DNA of 64,000 nt from assembly GCA_020080175.1 (NCBI GenBank), contig JAGHQL010000045.1, positions 62,001 through 126,000 of the forward strand. The letters run 5' to 3'. The position numbers were made by a program, and so were the translations under genes. This document shows, in pieces, positions 33,031-44,312 of this stretch. The notes under the pieces were generated by a model, which had not been told where the DNA came from, made no database searches, and was given only the letters and a program-made list of their open reading frames with translations. The first letter of the stretch is position 1; every line of letters starts with the position of its first letter. The stretch is from Glutinoglossum americanum. Its lineage: Eukaryota > Ascomycota > Geoglossomycetes > Geoglossales > Geoglossaceae.

Positions 33031-36000
33031 TTGGGACCTGCATTCTGCCTCACGGCTCTTTACTTAGCACTATTGTCGTACTCTTAAACATGCACTGAGA
33101 TTGACGGCTTTTTTGGTGACGGTTGGACTTGCGTTTATATAATCAGTAAAGGTTTTTAAATTAATGCAATACCCTCTCAACTCTTTAATACTTGGGCATA
33201 ACACATTTTCTCTTCTTTTTTTCTTTTTCGGTTTGTTTCCCCTCCCCCCCCCCCTAGAGATCTAACTAACTATAGATTCCGATCCGACGAGCGGGGAGCC
33301 GGCGTACTGAGGGGTTTTTTTTCTTTTTCTTTTTTTTTATAGTAGAGCAGAGCTCGGATACACCGGATAAACATATTCATCACCCTCCTAATGCGGGAGG
33401 GGAGCGTCACTGTAGGATAAGGAACCGTTTTCCCCGTGGATTCTTCTGTCCATATACACCCAACCTACTTCGCAGCAAACCGAATTTGATAGAGAGAAGA
33501 ATAAAAAAACCACCCCCCCCCCCCTTTTGTTTCCCGGTAAATACACCCCCCCGCGGTTCGATATCTCCTCCCATCCGCGCGTTGCACAGGAAGGGACCGG
33601 ATCATCCCCTCCCCCGCACTCCTCGACCTACTGCGTTGCTGCATGCTTTACTCTGCCGTGCCTCCTGCCCCGTCTTTCGCGATAGTGCTGTGTTTTGGTC
33701 GGTCTCCTGGGTGGAGGTTCTGTTTGGGGTGGAGAAGTGTGGGGGGGGGAGCGGGGCTGGGTGTTTGGTTTGTTTATTTACTCATGCACGTGCCTCTTAT
33801 CTGCGGTCATGTTATTGGTAAACATCCGGTTCGATGTCGTCGGTTCGATAGGGTCAGCTCCTGGGTTCGATTCAATTCTGTCTTGATGGTACCCTTACTC
33901 GGCTCCAGCGCAATACTGCGGGCTCAACCATCGTGTAGTTTTAATTCAGCTTAAGGCTCAGTTCTCAGTTCTGCCTTTGCATCACCTTAGCTATTTCTCA
34001 GCTTGCGCTCGGATTCGCGATCACCTAGTTCGTATTTCCCTTTTCTATGTGGACATCCACTCCTTCTGTTTATCCCTCGTAACCACAGCGAATGCTCCCC
34101 CACGATACAAGGAAGGTAATTTATGACTGCACTGAACTAATCCCTGTCAACACGGCTTAGCTGCTGTTTAGCAACACTCCCGGACTCCCTAGACTCTTGC
34201 AGATCACAGTCATGACGGCTCCTGACCCAGAGATCCCTGTACCCGCGACATGCCTCTGCCGGCCGGGCCTAACACATGCCGTGATAAAAAGATGACTGAA
34301 CGTATAGCCCGAGTACGCTCGAGCGGACCGCGAAGCTAATCCTAGTAAGCTTGACAGCTGTTCATGCGCCTTACATCTGATAGCCCATCCTCGACCACAC
34401 CGACGCCTAAGAAGCGCGGGGCTATATATTAAACGACCCTAGATGGCAGAAGGAAAGCGAGCAAAACAGCAATAATAGATTACCCAACCCCCGACGCTTC
34501 GGTCCAGTTACACTCCCACCTCGCATATGCAACAGGCAACAAAAGCCCCCGCCTCATGTCCCCCCCACATGACGTGCGTCCTGGGCAATGGGGTCAGCCT
34601 TTTCTGTAAAAAGAAAAAGCCCGTCGGCGGCTTGGGAGCGTGCCACGTCTGGAGGTGTAGATTAAAAGGATTCTATGTGTATGGGGGTCCGAGGGTCGTG
34701 GGGTGGAGAACTGGGATAGCGATCTATCGATGTGGTCGCTTCGTGATGCTTGTCAGGTACCCTTGTGGACGGTTGTTTGCGCGTGGTAGGCTTGGGGTTT
34801 AGGATGCCTGTATCTTTGACCGAATGTCTGGGCAGCAATTACCAGCAGCAATTTGGTATCCACACCCATCGGCAAGTGGATCCTTAAAACGGTCATCTGG
34901 AGAGTTGTTATCAAAGAACAGACCTTCTTGTGGGACTTCCGTAAAAAGAGAAATGCTAGAGCCTCCCCTTCGAGCCTGTTTAGCAGTAGCTCCGTGGAAA
35001 AATGTAGTTGTAAGCTGGAGAGGAAAGCAGATGCTGTGGGAGTTTTCCATGCATATTCTATTGAAACACCTGTTGTAGTTGGTAACTCACTAAGCTTGAA
35101 ACCCTAGGAACGGGATGCATGAAATTCACGGCCCACCGCACGTTTTTGACCCCTCAATAAACTCTCCACTTGATCTCAGTTTCCTTTCATGGGTTGGAAA
35201 TCCTCTAGAGAGTATGCTATTTCCGACGTATTATTGCTACTGGAGAACAGCGGCCTCCCCGGGCACTCGCAGGTAGCGGTTCCTTAGCTGGCGAATTCAC
35301 AAGAAACAGAGCTGTACGATGGTGCAATAGATGGGAGTGCGAAGTCCCACAGGGGTACCGAATGTTGTATATACTTGACATAATCAGGACATCTAGCACG
35401 TTCAGGATGCTGGAATCAACTGGCCCACAACCCGGCCCCCGGCAGGAAAAAAACACATGACGTATGTGCTCGGGGTGGTAAACATTTCGCTGGTGAATGT
35501 CATCGCCAGAAGTAACCAAACTTGAGGGTCTTTAAGGTTAGTTTAATCGACTAAACTATATACTTGGCACAGTTTAGTTATAGGTGAGACAAGCTAACTG
35601 ATCAAGTTATTCTGGCGAGGTGTGATTACGCCAGTGACAGCCTAAAGGAAATTGAGATCTACGCTACCGCACGGATAATTTCTAAAATCGTGATGAAATT
35701 ATTCGTGCTTGTATAGGTAAGTGACTAGCTGCTTTTCACAGTTTGGTGTTCACCCTATTCCCAAAAGGTTGTATGTTTATATGGTGGCTTACTGCTGGTG
35801 GCTTACCGCTGGATGGCTAACTATTCCGCCCATGTTGTCAATGGTCTAATACCTAACCATCAAGAGCTAGAGGTTTCTAGGGAGGTCAATAGCGATAAAG
35901 TTGATCCATTTTAACTATGTCAAAAGCTGAATTCCAAGCAATCCCATCTGAAAACTTTCATCACCTCATCAAGGCCCCAAAAACCCCGCAAACTAAAAAC

Positions 36001-36138
36001 GACCAGAAGAAAGTGCAAAGTAGAAAGATGACCCTTTTCTGTTCTCCGGCCGCAGTTTGGAAATAGTTACATCGTAATTGTGTCCTCATCACATTGAGTA
36101 AAACTTAATATTTTGGAGCTAGAGGCGAGTCGTACCAC
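33031..36138. other. 3.1-kb gene-poor region with homopolymer tracts
   Basis: This is the largest gap in the window. It contains C11 (33244-33254), C12 (33513-33524), T-rich runs near 33316-33345 and a G9 run (33741-33749). An imperfect 16-bp direct repeat (GGTGGCTTACTGCTGG / GGTGGCTTACCGCTGG) sits near 35783-35815. An AGTTTA...TAAACT inverted repeat lies near 35540. Open frames in 33486-33954 and 34799-35107 have biased composition and no recognisable domain. No tRNA, snRNA or 5S gene was recognised. Confidence 0.35.
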
Positions 36139-37821
36139 CTAAATCGTCGGACTTCCCCAACTCCCAATCCCTAGTCCAATTGCTTTATTTGTTTTCATTC
36201 TCTTGGGGTCCCTTTCGCTATCATCTTCGGTTTCACCCTCAGCGCCTTTCCTCTTCGCTGTGGTTGATGACCGATCGACACCGGGCTTGACCACACGACC
36301 AAACAATTTGCCTTGTAACAATCCTGTCGATCTTGGTGAAGGTGTTGCAAGTACTTCTATACTTTGCCCCGGAGAGCGGCGGAGTATAGTAGTGGCCAAA
36401 CGGATTGCAGCTGATTCCGAAACAACATCTCCCTCATCTGAGGTATCACCGCCCTTCTCAGAAGCTGAAATTGTGCTGTCCCTGCTTTCCCTCCTCTTAT
36501 GCTGTGGAGGTTCTTCGACATGCTTTTTAGAAGGTGTCTTAGGCGTGGATGAGAGCGATACCGGTGGGAGCAGACTATTGTTATTCGCAGAGGCTAGTTG
36601 GGATTGGCGTGGCGTAGAATGAAGCGAGGATAGGCTATGATGGTCACGGCTATGATAGCGTGGTTTTGATGGACGACTTCTAGTTGGTGTGGAAGGTGCG
36701 CTAGTAGTTTCTTGGCTGAGCACCTGGTCTGCGAGAAGAAGCGCCGCGAAGGTATCTTGTCTTCCCTCTTGGCCGCTGCTCATATGTCCATGTCTAGGTG
36801 TGCCTGTCGGCTTAAGGGCAGATTGCTGAGGGGTCACTGGAGCAGTTTCCGTTTGCCGTGGAGGGTTAGGGTCATACAAGCCACCGGGACGCCTTAGTTG
36901 GTTTAAATGCTCTCGGTTATCTCTGATGCGCTTCCGTAGCATTTCGTTCTGCTCGGTCAACACCTGCGCCTCTCCGTCTCGTAGCATGATCAATTTCTTC
37001 GCCTGGCGGAGACGGTGTCGTAGCAGTTCCATATGCTGTTCCAGATTTTGGCAATGCTGTTCAAGCTCACTGTTCATTTGTCGAATGTTTGGCATATATG
37101 CTCCGCTTGCGCTGTGTTGCGCATCACCTGGTTGATGCTGTCGAAAGCGGAGAATTTCCACCTCGCGTTTGGTCATTTCATGCTCAACCTCCATGCGTTT
37201 TGCTGCCTCTTCGGTTTCGATGGTGAGGAGGTTATGTTGAAGTTTGTAGTGAGCAGCAGACATGCGAGCTTCATGCAACAGAGTCGTGAGTTCTGCGACT
37301 TTTGAACTGGACGCCCGAAGGAGAGTTTGAAGCTCGGTAGGGGAACCGGATGTCGCAGGTAGGTCAGAAATCTGCGGAGTCAATGAAGCTGCGTTTTGGA
37401 CGGCGGTAGATCTACCATCTCGCCGAAGAGCCTGGAGAGTAGCTGGTGGTGATGCTAGGGATGTTGGGGGCGTAGAGGTTCCTCTAATAGTGGGGATGGT
37501 TTGGCGGGGTGGCGATGATGAAGATGATAAACTGCGTGGCGGAATTTGCGATGATGGTGGTGGTGTCATTGATGATGGCGGTGGAGACATATACCTGGGC
37601 CGTTCAGTACGAGAAGAAGATTGTAGATACGAGGGAGAGTCGCGAGTAACCGTCGGGGATGACGAAGTCTGCTCAGTGGAAAATGATAAAGATCGGGATC
37701 GGGAAGTGATCGCGGATATCTCAGGGAGAGATGCATGTTGGTTTGATGGTGTGCTCGGAGCAGAGATATTAGGAGGGGGGGCAAGGGCAGACTTGGAATG
37801 GGACACCAGATTTGAGTCCAT
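36139..37821 (-). CDS. Ser/Pro-rich coiled-coil protein of unknown function
   Basis: A single exon encodes 560 aa when started at MDSNLVSHSKSAL. The frame stays open for 64 further codons upstream, with a Met at 38013, but that part has different composition and I take it as leader sequence. Residues 1-150 are Ser/Thr/Pro-rich with many SP and TP sites. Two coiled-coil stretches follow, at about 161-228 (VAELTTLLHEARMSAAHYK onward) and 248-311 (MNSELEQHCQNLEQHMELLR onward). The C-terminal half is again low complexity and includes LATTILRRSPGQSIEVLATPSPR. It ends with a basic cluster, KRKGA...RDPKRMK, that could serve as a bipartite nuclear signal. I do not recognise a named family. Probably phosphoregulated and possibly nuclear; both are inference. 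Divergent from the LRR gene. Confidence 0.75.
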   Translation of the reverse strand: MDSNLVSHSKSALAPPPNISAPSTPSNQHASLPEISAITSRSRSLSFSTEQTSSSPTVTRDSPSYLQSSSRTERPRYMSPPPSSMTPPPSSQIPPRSLSSSSSPPRQTIPTIRGTSTPPTSLASPPATLQALRRDGRSTAVQNAASLTPQISDLPATSGSPTELQTLLRASSSKVAELTTLLHEARMSAAHYKLQHNLLTIETEEAAKRMEVEHEMTKREVEILRFRQHQPGDAQHSASGAYMPNIRQMNSELEQHCQNLEQHMELLRHRLRQAKKLIMLRDGEAQVLTEQNEMLRKRIRDNREHLNQLRRPGGLYDPNPPRQTETAPVTPQQSALKPTGTPRHGHMSSGQEGRQDTFAALLLADQVLSQETTSAPSTPTRSRPSKPRYHSRDHHSLSSLHSTPRQSQLASANNNSLLPPVSLSSTPKTPSKKHVEEPPQHKRRESRDSTISASEKGGDTSDEGDVVSESAAIRLATTILRRSPGQSIEVLATPSPRSTGLLQGKLFGRVVKPGVDRSSTTAKRKGAEGETEDDSERDPKRMKTNKAIGLGIGSWGSPTI

Positions 37822-38629
37822 GTTTCCCGGAACCTCTAAACGCACCAGCAAACGTATATGGTCTGAGTATAGCAGGAATCCACAGCGTGCAAAGCCTATG
37901 AGCGCATGAGTCCCTGCAAATTGAATTGGGTGCGCATGAAGAGCGATATTGCATACCACAGGTAGGTAGTCAGCGGCCGAGACTCTAGATACCTTGGATC
38001 CAGATTCCTGCACTGCTCAGAATGGGGTTGTATGACCTCTCAAACCAAGCACTTCCCAGCATCAACGGTGACAGACACAATTGCGCGGGCCTTGTCGGGC
38101 GATGAAGGTATTTCAGACAACAAAGGGACGACCGAACGGATCGGAAGCAGGTCGCAATGGCTTTGCGACTGCAATGGAACGTAGAGGGTCTATAACAGGA
38201 GTGAGGATCCTAAATGTTGGCTATATGACGATGGTTGAGGAGTCGCTGCTGGCTTGCACAGTTTGTGCAATACATGCAGGAGGAGGTTGGGTTTGTGGAT
38301 TGCTTTGAATGGTTGTCGCCAAGACCTTTCCGGCAGAGCAACGGGAGCCACGATGATTGGTCAACAGAACGCCTCGTGTTTTCCAGGGGTAACTAAGAGA
38401 GAAACGCTCCGAAAAAGGTAAACATAGAAAGATCTTAGTGCATCTTCATTGACGACACTCTGTCCTTTCCTAGGACTGTGCGATTGGCAGTACCAATGCA
38501 GTTGAAGGGATAGCTGCTGGTGCAAGCTGATGTGGAAAATCTTGAAGGTCCTGTACTAGAGTAAGTTTCATTGTCACGATCGCTCAAGCTAACCGCTGAT
38601 ATTGTTTCTGGCTCAGCGAAACCAAGAGT
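37822..38629. promoter_or_regulatory. Divergent promoter region
   Basis: These 808 bp lie between the coiled-coil gene and the LRR gene. The left 192 bp are an upstream open extension of the coiled-coil frame, treated here as untranslated. No specific site was recognised. Confidence 0.4.
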
Positions 38630-41600
38630 ATGGATTATTTTACTGCGACCTCCTCTACACCAACAAGGCCCTCGGGGATCCCGCGCTTATCGAGGCTGCC
38701 GGTGCCGCTTACAGGGCCGGCTCAGGGCTTGCGGCCATCACCTTCTAGAGAAAAATTAGAAGCTGATCCAGGCCTTTCCGTCTCGCGGTTACGAACTGCA
38801 CGCTCACGCGAGAGCGTTTCTTCGATTTCCCCAAAACAGCCCTCCACACTGGGCACGGGTGTCAATGGCAATGTGAGGGCTGGTGGGAAGACGAATGTTG
38901 TCGGACGGAAAGTTTCGCTCCCACGACTCTCAAATTCTGGAATTGCTAGCAGTACCAAGGCAAAAGATGATGCAGTGTTCAAAAAGCCTCTTGCTAGGCC
39001 ACCATCCCGCCAACAAGAGGAACCTACAAATGAGACGGGCTCGTTTCAAAACGGAGATGTCTTGCACGGATCCGCAGACCCTATGCATCGAAAATCACGT
39101 CCATCCCTATCAGAGCGGACAATCGAGACCCTATCTCAACTTCCTCCATCACCTTCTCCGCGTCGGCGACAATCAAGCTTCTACTCTACTGCTAGCCCTA
39201 TGCGCCCCTCCTCAGCTATGAGCAATGGATCGAGACCAGGTTCAAGTGCAGGTAATCATAAAAAGGTTCCTGTGCCGGATTTTGGGCCTCCGGCTCCAAG
39301 GAAGCGCTCGCTGGGACCAAGAATGTCTCTACAAGGACCGGGTTTTTCGACGCCGACGAGGAAGAGCATTAGCTCTGCAATCCCAAATGGAACACCGCCC
39401 AGCACAATGAGGCAGAGTATAGGACCTGGATTCTTGCCATCGAAACTACAGCCACCTTCAACACCCTCAAGGGGACTCCCAAGACCTTCATCAGCTGCTT
39501 CAAACACCAGACCTAAAGTGCTGGGTATAACATCTGGTAGTAAAAGCTTAGCTTGCAGACCCCAGAAACCACGACCCTCTATAAACGGTTTGTCATTGAA
39601 ACTCTCGCCATCTACACCCACCACCTCTATAGTGCGGGTGGTGCCAAAACAAAGCGTTGGAAAGAAGTCGCCATCGAGCTCACCGTCTGGGCCCCAGCCA
39701 ACCCCGAAAACGTCAAAGACACCCCCTAAACCCCCGACTTCTTTCACAAAATCCGCAGAGAAACCCCTTTTAGATACGCCACAGCAACTAAGGAAACCGT
39801 CAAACTCTTCGTTGTCATTACGCGAAACAATAGCTAAGGCTAAGGCAGCTCGGCGTTCGGACGCTAGAAAGCAGTCACTCTCGTCAGACTTTCCCGGACT
39901 CGCAGTTGCTGGCCCTGGTGGGGCGATAGATCATGGGTTTGATTTTGGTCTTCCGGCGGATCCATTTGGCCAACGGCTTTCGGATAACGATAATAAGGGG
40001 CTTTTGCGGAAACGAATAGATGCTGCTAGGACAGATGGCCGCTTGAATATCGCCGCTATGGGCTTAAAGGAGGTTCCTGAAGAAGTGATGAAAATGTACG
40101 ATGTTGATCCAAATGCTGCAGCCAGTGTCGAGTGGTATGAAAGCGTCGACTTGGTGAGATTCATTGCGGCGGATAATGAGATCGAGGAAATCGGTGATTG
40201 GGTGTTTCCTGATATTGGTCCAAAGGGTAGGACTGAGGAAGAAATCGATTCAAGGGGAAATCAATTTGGTGGGCTGGAAAGCTTAGACTTACACGGAAAT
40301 CTAATGAAAAGTGTACCCAATGGGTTGCGTAGGCTGGAAAGGCTTTCAACTTTGAACCTGGTAAGAGAATTTCGATTGTTTCTTCCCGGAAATGGATGGC
40401 TGCCGCTGACTTACCCTGAACCAGTCAAACAACAAACTCCCGAATGATGTCCTACAGATTATCTGCCAAATCCAAAGTATTCGGGACCTCAAACTCGCCA
40501 ACAACGACCTCAGTGGTGAACTCCGCAGCGAGATTGGACAGTTGAAGAATCTTGAGGTTCTCGACGTCCATTGTAATAGACTTGTTTCTTTGCCCGAAAC
40601 CTTTGGCGGCCTCACTCGTTTGAGGATCCTTAATGTCGCAGAGAATTTGGTCATATCGCTGCCATTCGAAGCTCTGAGTCGGCTTCCTTTAACAGAACTT
40701 ATTGCAGCGAAAAACAATATCTCTGGTGCGCTGATGCCAACAAATACCAATTCGCTAGCTACCCTACAAATTTTGAATGTGGCCAGTAATGCCTTGACAT
40801 GCCTTTCAGCATCAGGGAAATTGACCTTACCTGCAATTCAGCAGGTTAATATTCTAGCAAATCGCATTAGTTACCTGCCAGACGTGTCTTCATGGACTCA
40901 ACTGGTGACTTTAGTGGCTGAAGATAACAATATTTCTGAAGTCCCGGAGGGCTTTACGACACTCCGCAAGCTAAGGAATGCGGATTTTACGGGAAATTCA
41001 TTTGTTCGGATCGACGAACACGTCGGGATGATGGAAAACCTGGAGAATTTTAGGGTCGCCAACAACCCTTTAAGGGAACGAAACTTCTTAACTATGGCTA
41101 CGGATGATTTAAAGCGTATTTTACGCGGTCGCCTGGCCCCGGAAGAAGAATTCGAGACGGCGGACGAGTTTGATACTCAAGAAGAAGCGCCCATCGAAGG
41201 CAATGGCACGGGCATACCCTCTTCGGATGATTCCCGTGCCTGGCAAGTTAAAGCTAGTGGTGTCCTAGATCGGTCCTCCTCTTCCCTTAATACACTTGAA
41301 TTATTCGAAATGGAGCGTGTTGCGGCAAAACACGAGGTCAAATCTGTGGAGTTACACCACAACCACCTATTATTGATTCCATCCGCATTATCCTGTTTTG
41401 CAACCACACTCACCTCTCTCAACCTTGCCCATAACGAATTCAAAGCCGATAGCTATTTCCAGGACCGGCTTGCCCTTCCTCAGCTACGAGAATTGAACGT
41501 TAGTAGCAACACCATCGCCAGCCTCGATCCGTTGCTCTACAGCTTCGATGCCCCCTCCCTCGAAAAACTCGATGTTTCTTTCAACCGCATACGGGCCCTC

Positions 41601-41921
41601 CCTGTCTTAAGGAAAACTTTCCCCCATCTAATCACCCTCTTGGCATCCGACAACGCGATTGACGAGCTTAATGTCGACGCTATGAGAGGTCTTAGAACTA
41701 TTGATCTGAGTAGCAATGACATTGCGCATCTGCCGCCCCGGTTGGGGCTGATACAGAGTATCAGGCAACTTGATCTGAGAGGGAACAGGTTCCGAGTGCC
41801 GAGATACACGATTCTGGAGAAGGGGACGGAGGCGGTATTGACTTGGCTGAGGGATAAAGTGCCCGTGGGGGAGAGAGCGGAGTATGAAGAGGAAGAAGAA
41901 GACGGTGGGGAGGGGAAATGA
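38630..41921 (+). CDS. Leucine-rich repeat protein, LRRC40-like C-terminus
   Basis: Exons 38630-40360 and 40425-41921 (64-bp intron, phase 0) encode 1075 aa. Residues 1-430 are Ser/Pro-rich and disordered with many SP sites. From about 440 on there is a conserved linker (RKRIDAARTDGRLNIAAMGLKEVPEEV), then a long array of leucine-rich repeats: LESLDLHGNLMKSVPNGLRRL, LSTLNLSNNKLPND (restored across the intron), IRDLKLANNDLSGEL, LEVLDVHCNRLVSLPETF and more. The array is interrupted by an acidic spacer (about 810-850). The tail IRQLDLRGNRFRVPRYTILE followed by KGTEAVLTWLRDKVP closely follows the C-terminus of animal LRRC40. The cellular role is unknown; a scaffold function is the usual guess for this group. 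Confidence 0.85.
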
Positions 41922-42690
41922 GTGGGGGAGTTGGGGAGTATGGTTTACGGTGGATCTGCTGGTTTATCTTTATTCACATTGGCCTTGTGGGTTTTGTTCT
42001 CCTGGCGGCGGGCAAGCTTTGAGGAGATTAGTGGCTGGTTCCTGTTTCTTTCTTCTTTTCGATGGCAATACCGAATACGTATAATTATTAAAAGGTCGAT
42101 ATTCTACTTGGAGCCTTGAACGCTCAATTTGGGGTGGAGGGGCTTGTGGTTGTAGGGTGAGAGTATTGCTATTACTATTTTGTAATTAGCCTTAGAACAT
42201 GTTCTGTGTCGTGTGCCATGAATAGCTAGTACGTAGTAATTAATAGCCGACTGGAGAAAAGAGGAGTCGATTCTTTTGGATGGTGGATTGATGCTTAGAG
42301 AGTTTTGATGCGTTTGAAAAAAGCTTGGGTTGTCGTTTATTCTTTCTTGGGCACAACTAATAAGTATTATTTAACAGGCAAGAGCAGAGTGGTGAAAGAA
42401 AAGGGAAAACGCTGGTCATCTCCGCCGATTGCGGAGGGAGATGAGTTTCGTTTAGTCGTGTAAAGGGGAGGGATAGTACTACAATTGAAAGAAGCGAAAC
42501 AGGAAGAGGAGAGTTAAGACATGCTGCTGCTGCAATTTGGTGAGAGCAGGGAGGGAATGGAGTGGTAAGGAAAATGGATAGGCCGTTCCTGATCATTTCT
42601 TTCCCCTTCTTCTATATGTATGGAGGGACCCAGCACTCCTGCAATGGTGATATAACATACGCACACACAAACATCCAGCACCAGTCGAAT
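41922..42690. other. Convergent intergenic region
   Basis: These 769 bp lie between the LRR gene and the heme lyase gene, presumably two 3' UTRs. No feature beyond AT-rich stretches (42165-42260) was seen. Confidence 0.45.
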
Positions 42691-43681
42691 CTATCTCTCC
42701 TCCCTCACAACTCCCCCACTAGCCCTCCACCAAAAATCTCCTCCCCACCTCATCATCCTCTCCGCCGCTGCCCCTGGCGAATCCACAGCGGGCCTAACAT
42801 CCAAATAGAATACTGGTTCGCCCGTCGGTTCTGGAGGACCGGAGTAGTAGTCGATCACGTAGCGTACTTCCCGCTGAGAACCGTTCGGGAGTTGGCGTTG
42901 GACAAACCAGTCGTGTCGGTCGAATGGGGGTTCGGTGCCGAAACGTGAGGGGTAGATGAAGCCGAGGACTTGGATCATGGTGGCTTTTGGGGTCATGTCT
43001 TTGGGGCGGCCCATGAAGCGGAGAAGGCGGGGTTGGGGGGTTGAAGAGGTGGGTTGGTTAGTGTTGTCAATGTCTTCGCCGCGACGGCATTCTTGCCAGG
43101 CGTTGGAGAGGCCGCGGCCGAACCGGCGTTCCCACTCTACGATCTCGTTCCAGGCGCCCTCATTGAGGAAGTTATGAACTGCGACCATGCTCTCGACTGC
43201 GTCGACGGGGGTATCCGTGTAGCCCTTTCGGAGCATTGCGTTGTACATTTGTTGCGGAGACGGGTATTCCCAATTGCCTTCCCCGCCGGCGGCGCCTTTT
43301 GGAATGGACGATATGGAGCGTTCGGTGGGGAGGTCAACGGTTTGGTCCGGGGCACGCAATTGAGAGATGCTATGAGGCATGTAGTTTAGGGGGTTGAGTT
43401 TTGAGAGGGTGGTTGAGGAGGAGAGGTGTTGATCTGGCGCTGTGTAGGGACATGAACCGTCGGAAGGAGGAGGGGTCGTCTTCACAGGAGGGTTGGCGGC
43501 GGGAGAGGAGGTAGCGTGCATTGGGCAGCCAGCCTGGGGAATGGCGTTAGCATTAGTATAGGCATGCTGGATAGGTAATGGGGACGGAAAAGTATACTGG
43601 AGGTGATGCACCAGATCGAGGTAAAGGATGAGGTGCGGTGGGCGCATCTGCGGGCGCCGAGTCGGCCCAGAACCAACCCAT
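42691..43681 (-). CDS. Cytochrome c/c1 heme lyase (holocytochrome-c synthase)
   Basis: Exons 43681-43598 and 43533-42691 (64-bp intron, phase 0, branch GCTAAC) encode 308 aa. The enzyme attaches heme to the CXXCH cysteines of cytochrome c or c1 in the mitochondrial intermembrane space. The short first exon ([19 protein letters not shown]) is family-like and, once spliced, brings in a heme-regulatory CP motif (CPM, Cys31). A second CP lies at Cys56 (CPY). [38 protein letters not shown] and [17 protein letters not shown] follow; the last carries the conserved heme-ligand His. Then come [28 protein letters not shown] and [11 protein letters not shown]. Fungi carry two paralogs (CYC3 and CYT2 types). 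I did not resolve which this is, so no symbol is given. Confidence 0.92.
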
Positions 43682-44312
43682 ATTTCTTATCAGTTGTCCT
43701 GTAGATTAGATCGAAAAGCTCCGCGAATTGGACCCGGGTTTCCAGGATCGGGTCGATCTATACTCTACTGGAGATGGCGGAAAGCGGGTCCTTTAAGTAC
43801 TCGCAATTGCGGCGAAGGGAGTGGCTCAGTGGAGTCTGAGGAGGAAGGCTAGAGTGCCTGTGTTTGGAAAGGTGGAGCGTTGGCTGGATCCTTTAGGATA
43901 GGTGAGGAGATTTAGGAGGAAAAAGGAATTAAAGGTATGGGTCCAGGCCAAGACCGACTGCGGGTCGACATCGGGAGTGCCATTGCGGACCCTCCGAGCA
44001 TCGGATTTCAGGATTCTTGCACATGGCCATTTTGCAACTTGAAGCGAATTACTGATGTTGGAGTGTAAAGAACACTACACGTAGATTGGCTGTCTATTGT
44101 TTCTGGTACATGTACTCTGTACCTTGCTCCTTGGTTCAAGACGCAATAGTCTGGGCGGTTGGTTGACGTAGGGCCGAGGAACAAGGATTTCCTAACACCA
44201 AGAAAACTTTCACATTCATGGACTGTCGTCCCAAAGGGATCGCCTCCTCGCAGCCAATGCATGGAAGTCGTTCGGGAGCAGTTAAAACCCTCATCACCAG
44301 TATCGGAAGACG
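43682..44312. promoter_or_regulatory. Divergent promoter region
   Basis: These 631 bp lie between the heme lyase and the ADCK-type kinase, both predicted mitochondrial proteins sharing this divergent control region. No specific binding site was identified. Confidence 0.4.

Noticed and set aside
33830-33890. Three GGTTCGAT-like strings resembling tRNA B boxes
   Set aside because: No acceptor or anticodon stem can be drawn around any of them; only the locus at 52183 folds as a tRNA.
33486-33954. Plus-strand frames across the C12 and G9 tracts
   Set aside because: Poly-Pro and poly-Gly stretches derive from homopolymers; no protein-like core.
37822-38013. 64-codon N-terminal extension of the coiled-coil protein
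   Set aside because: In frame and open, but its composition differs from the Ser/Pro-rich protein that follows, and MDSNLV is a better start; treated as leader.
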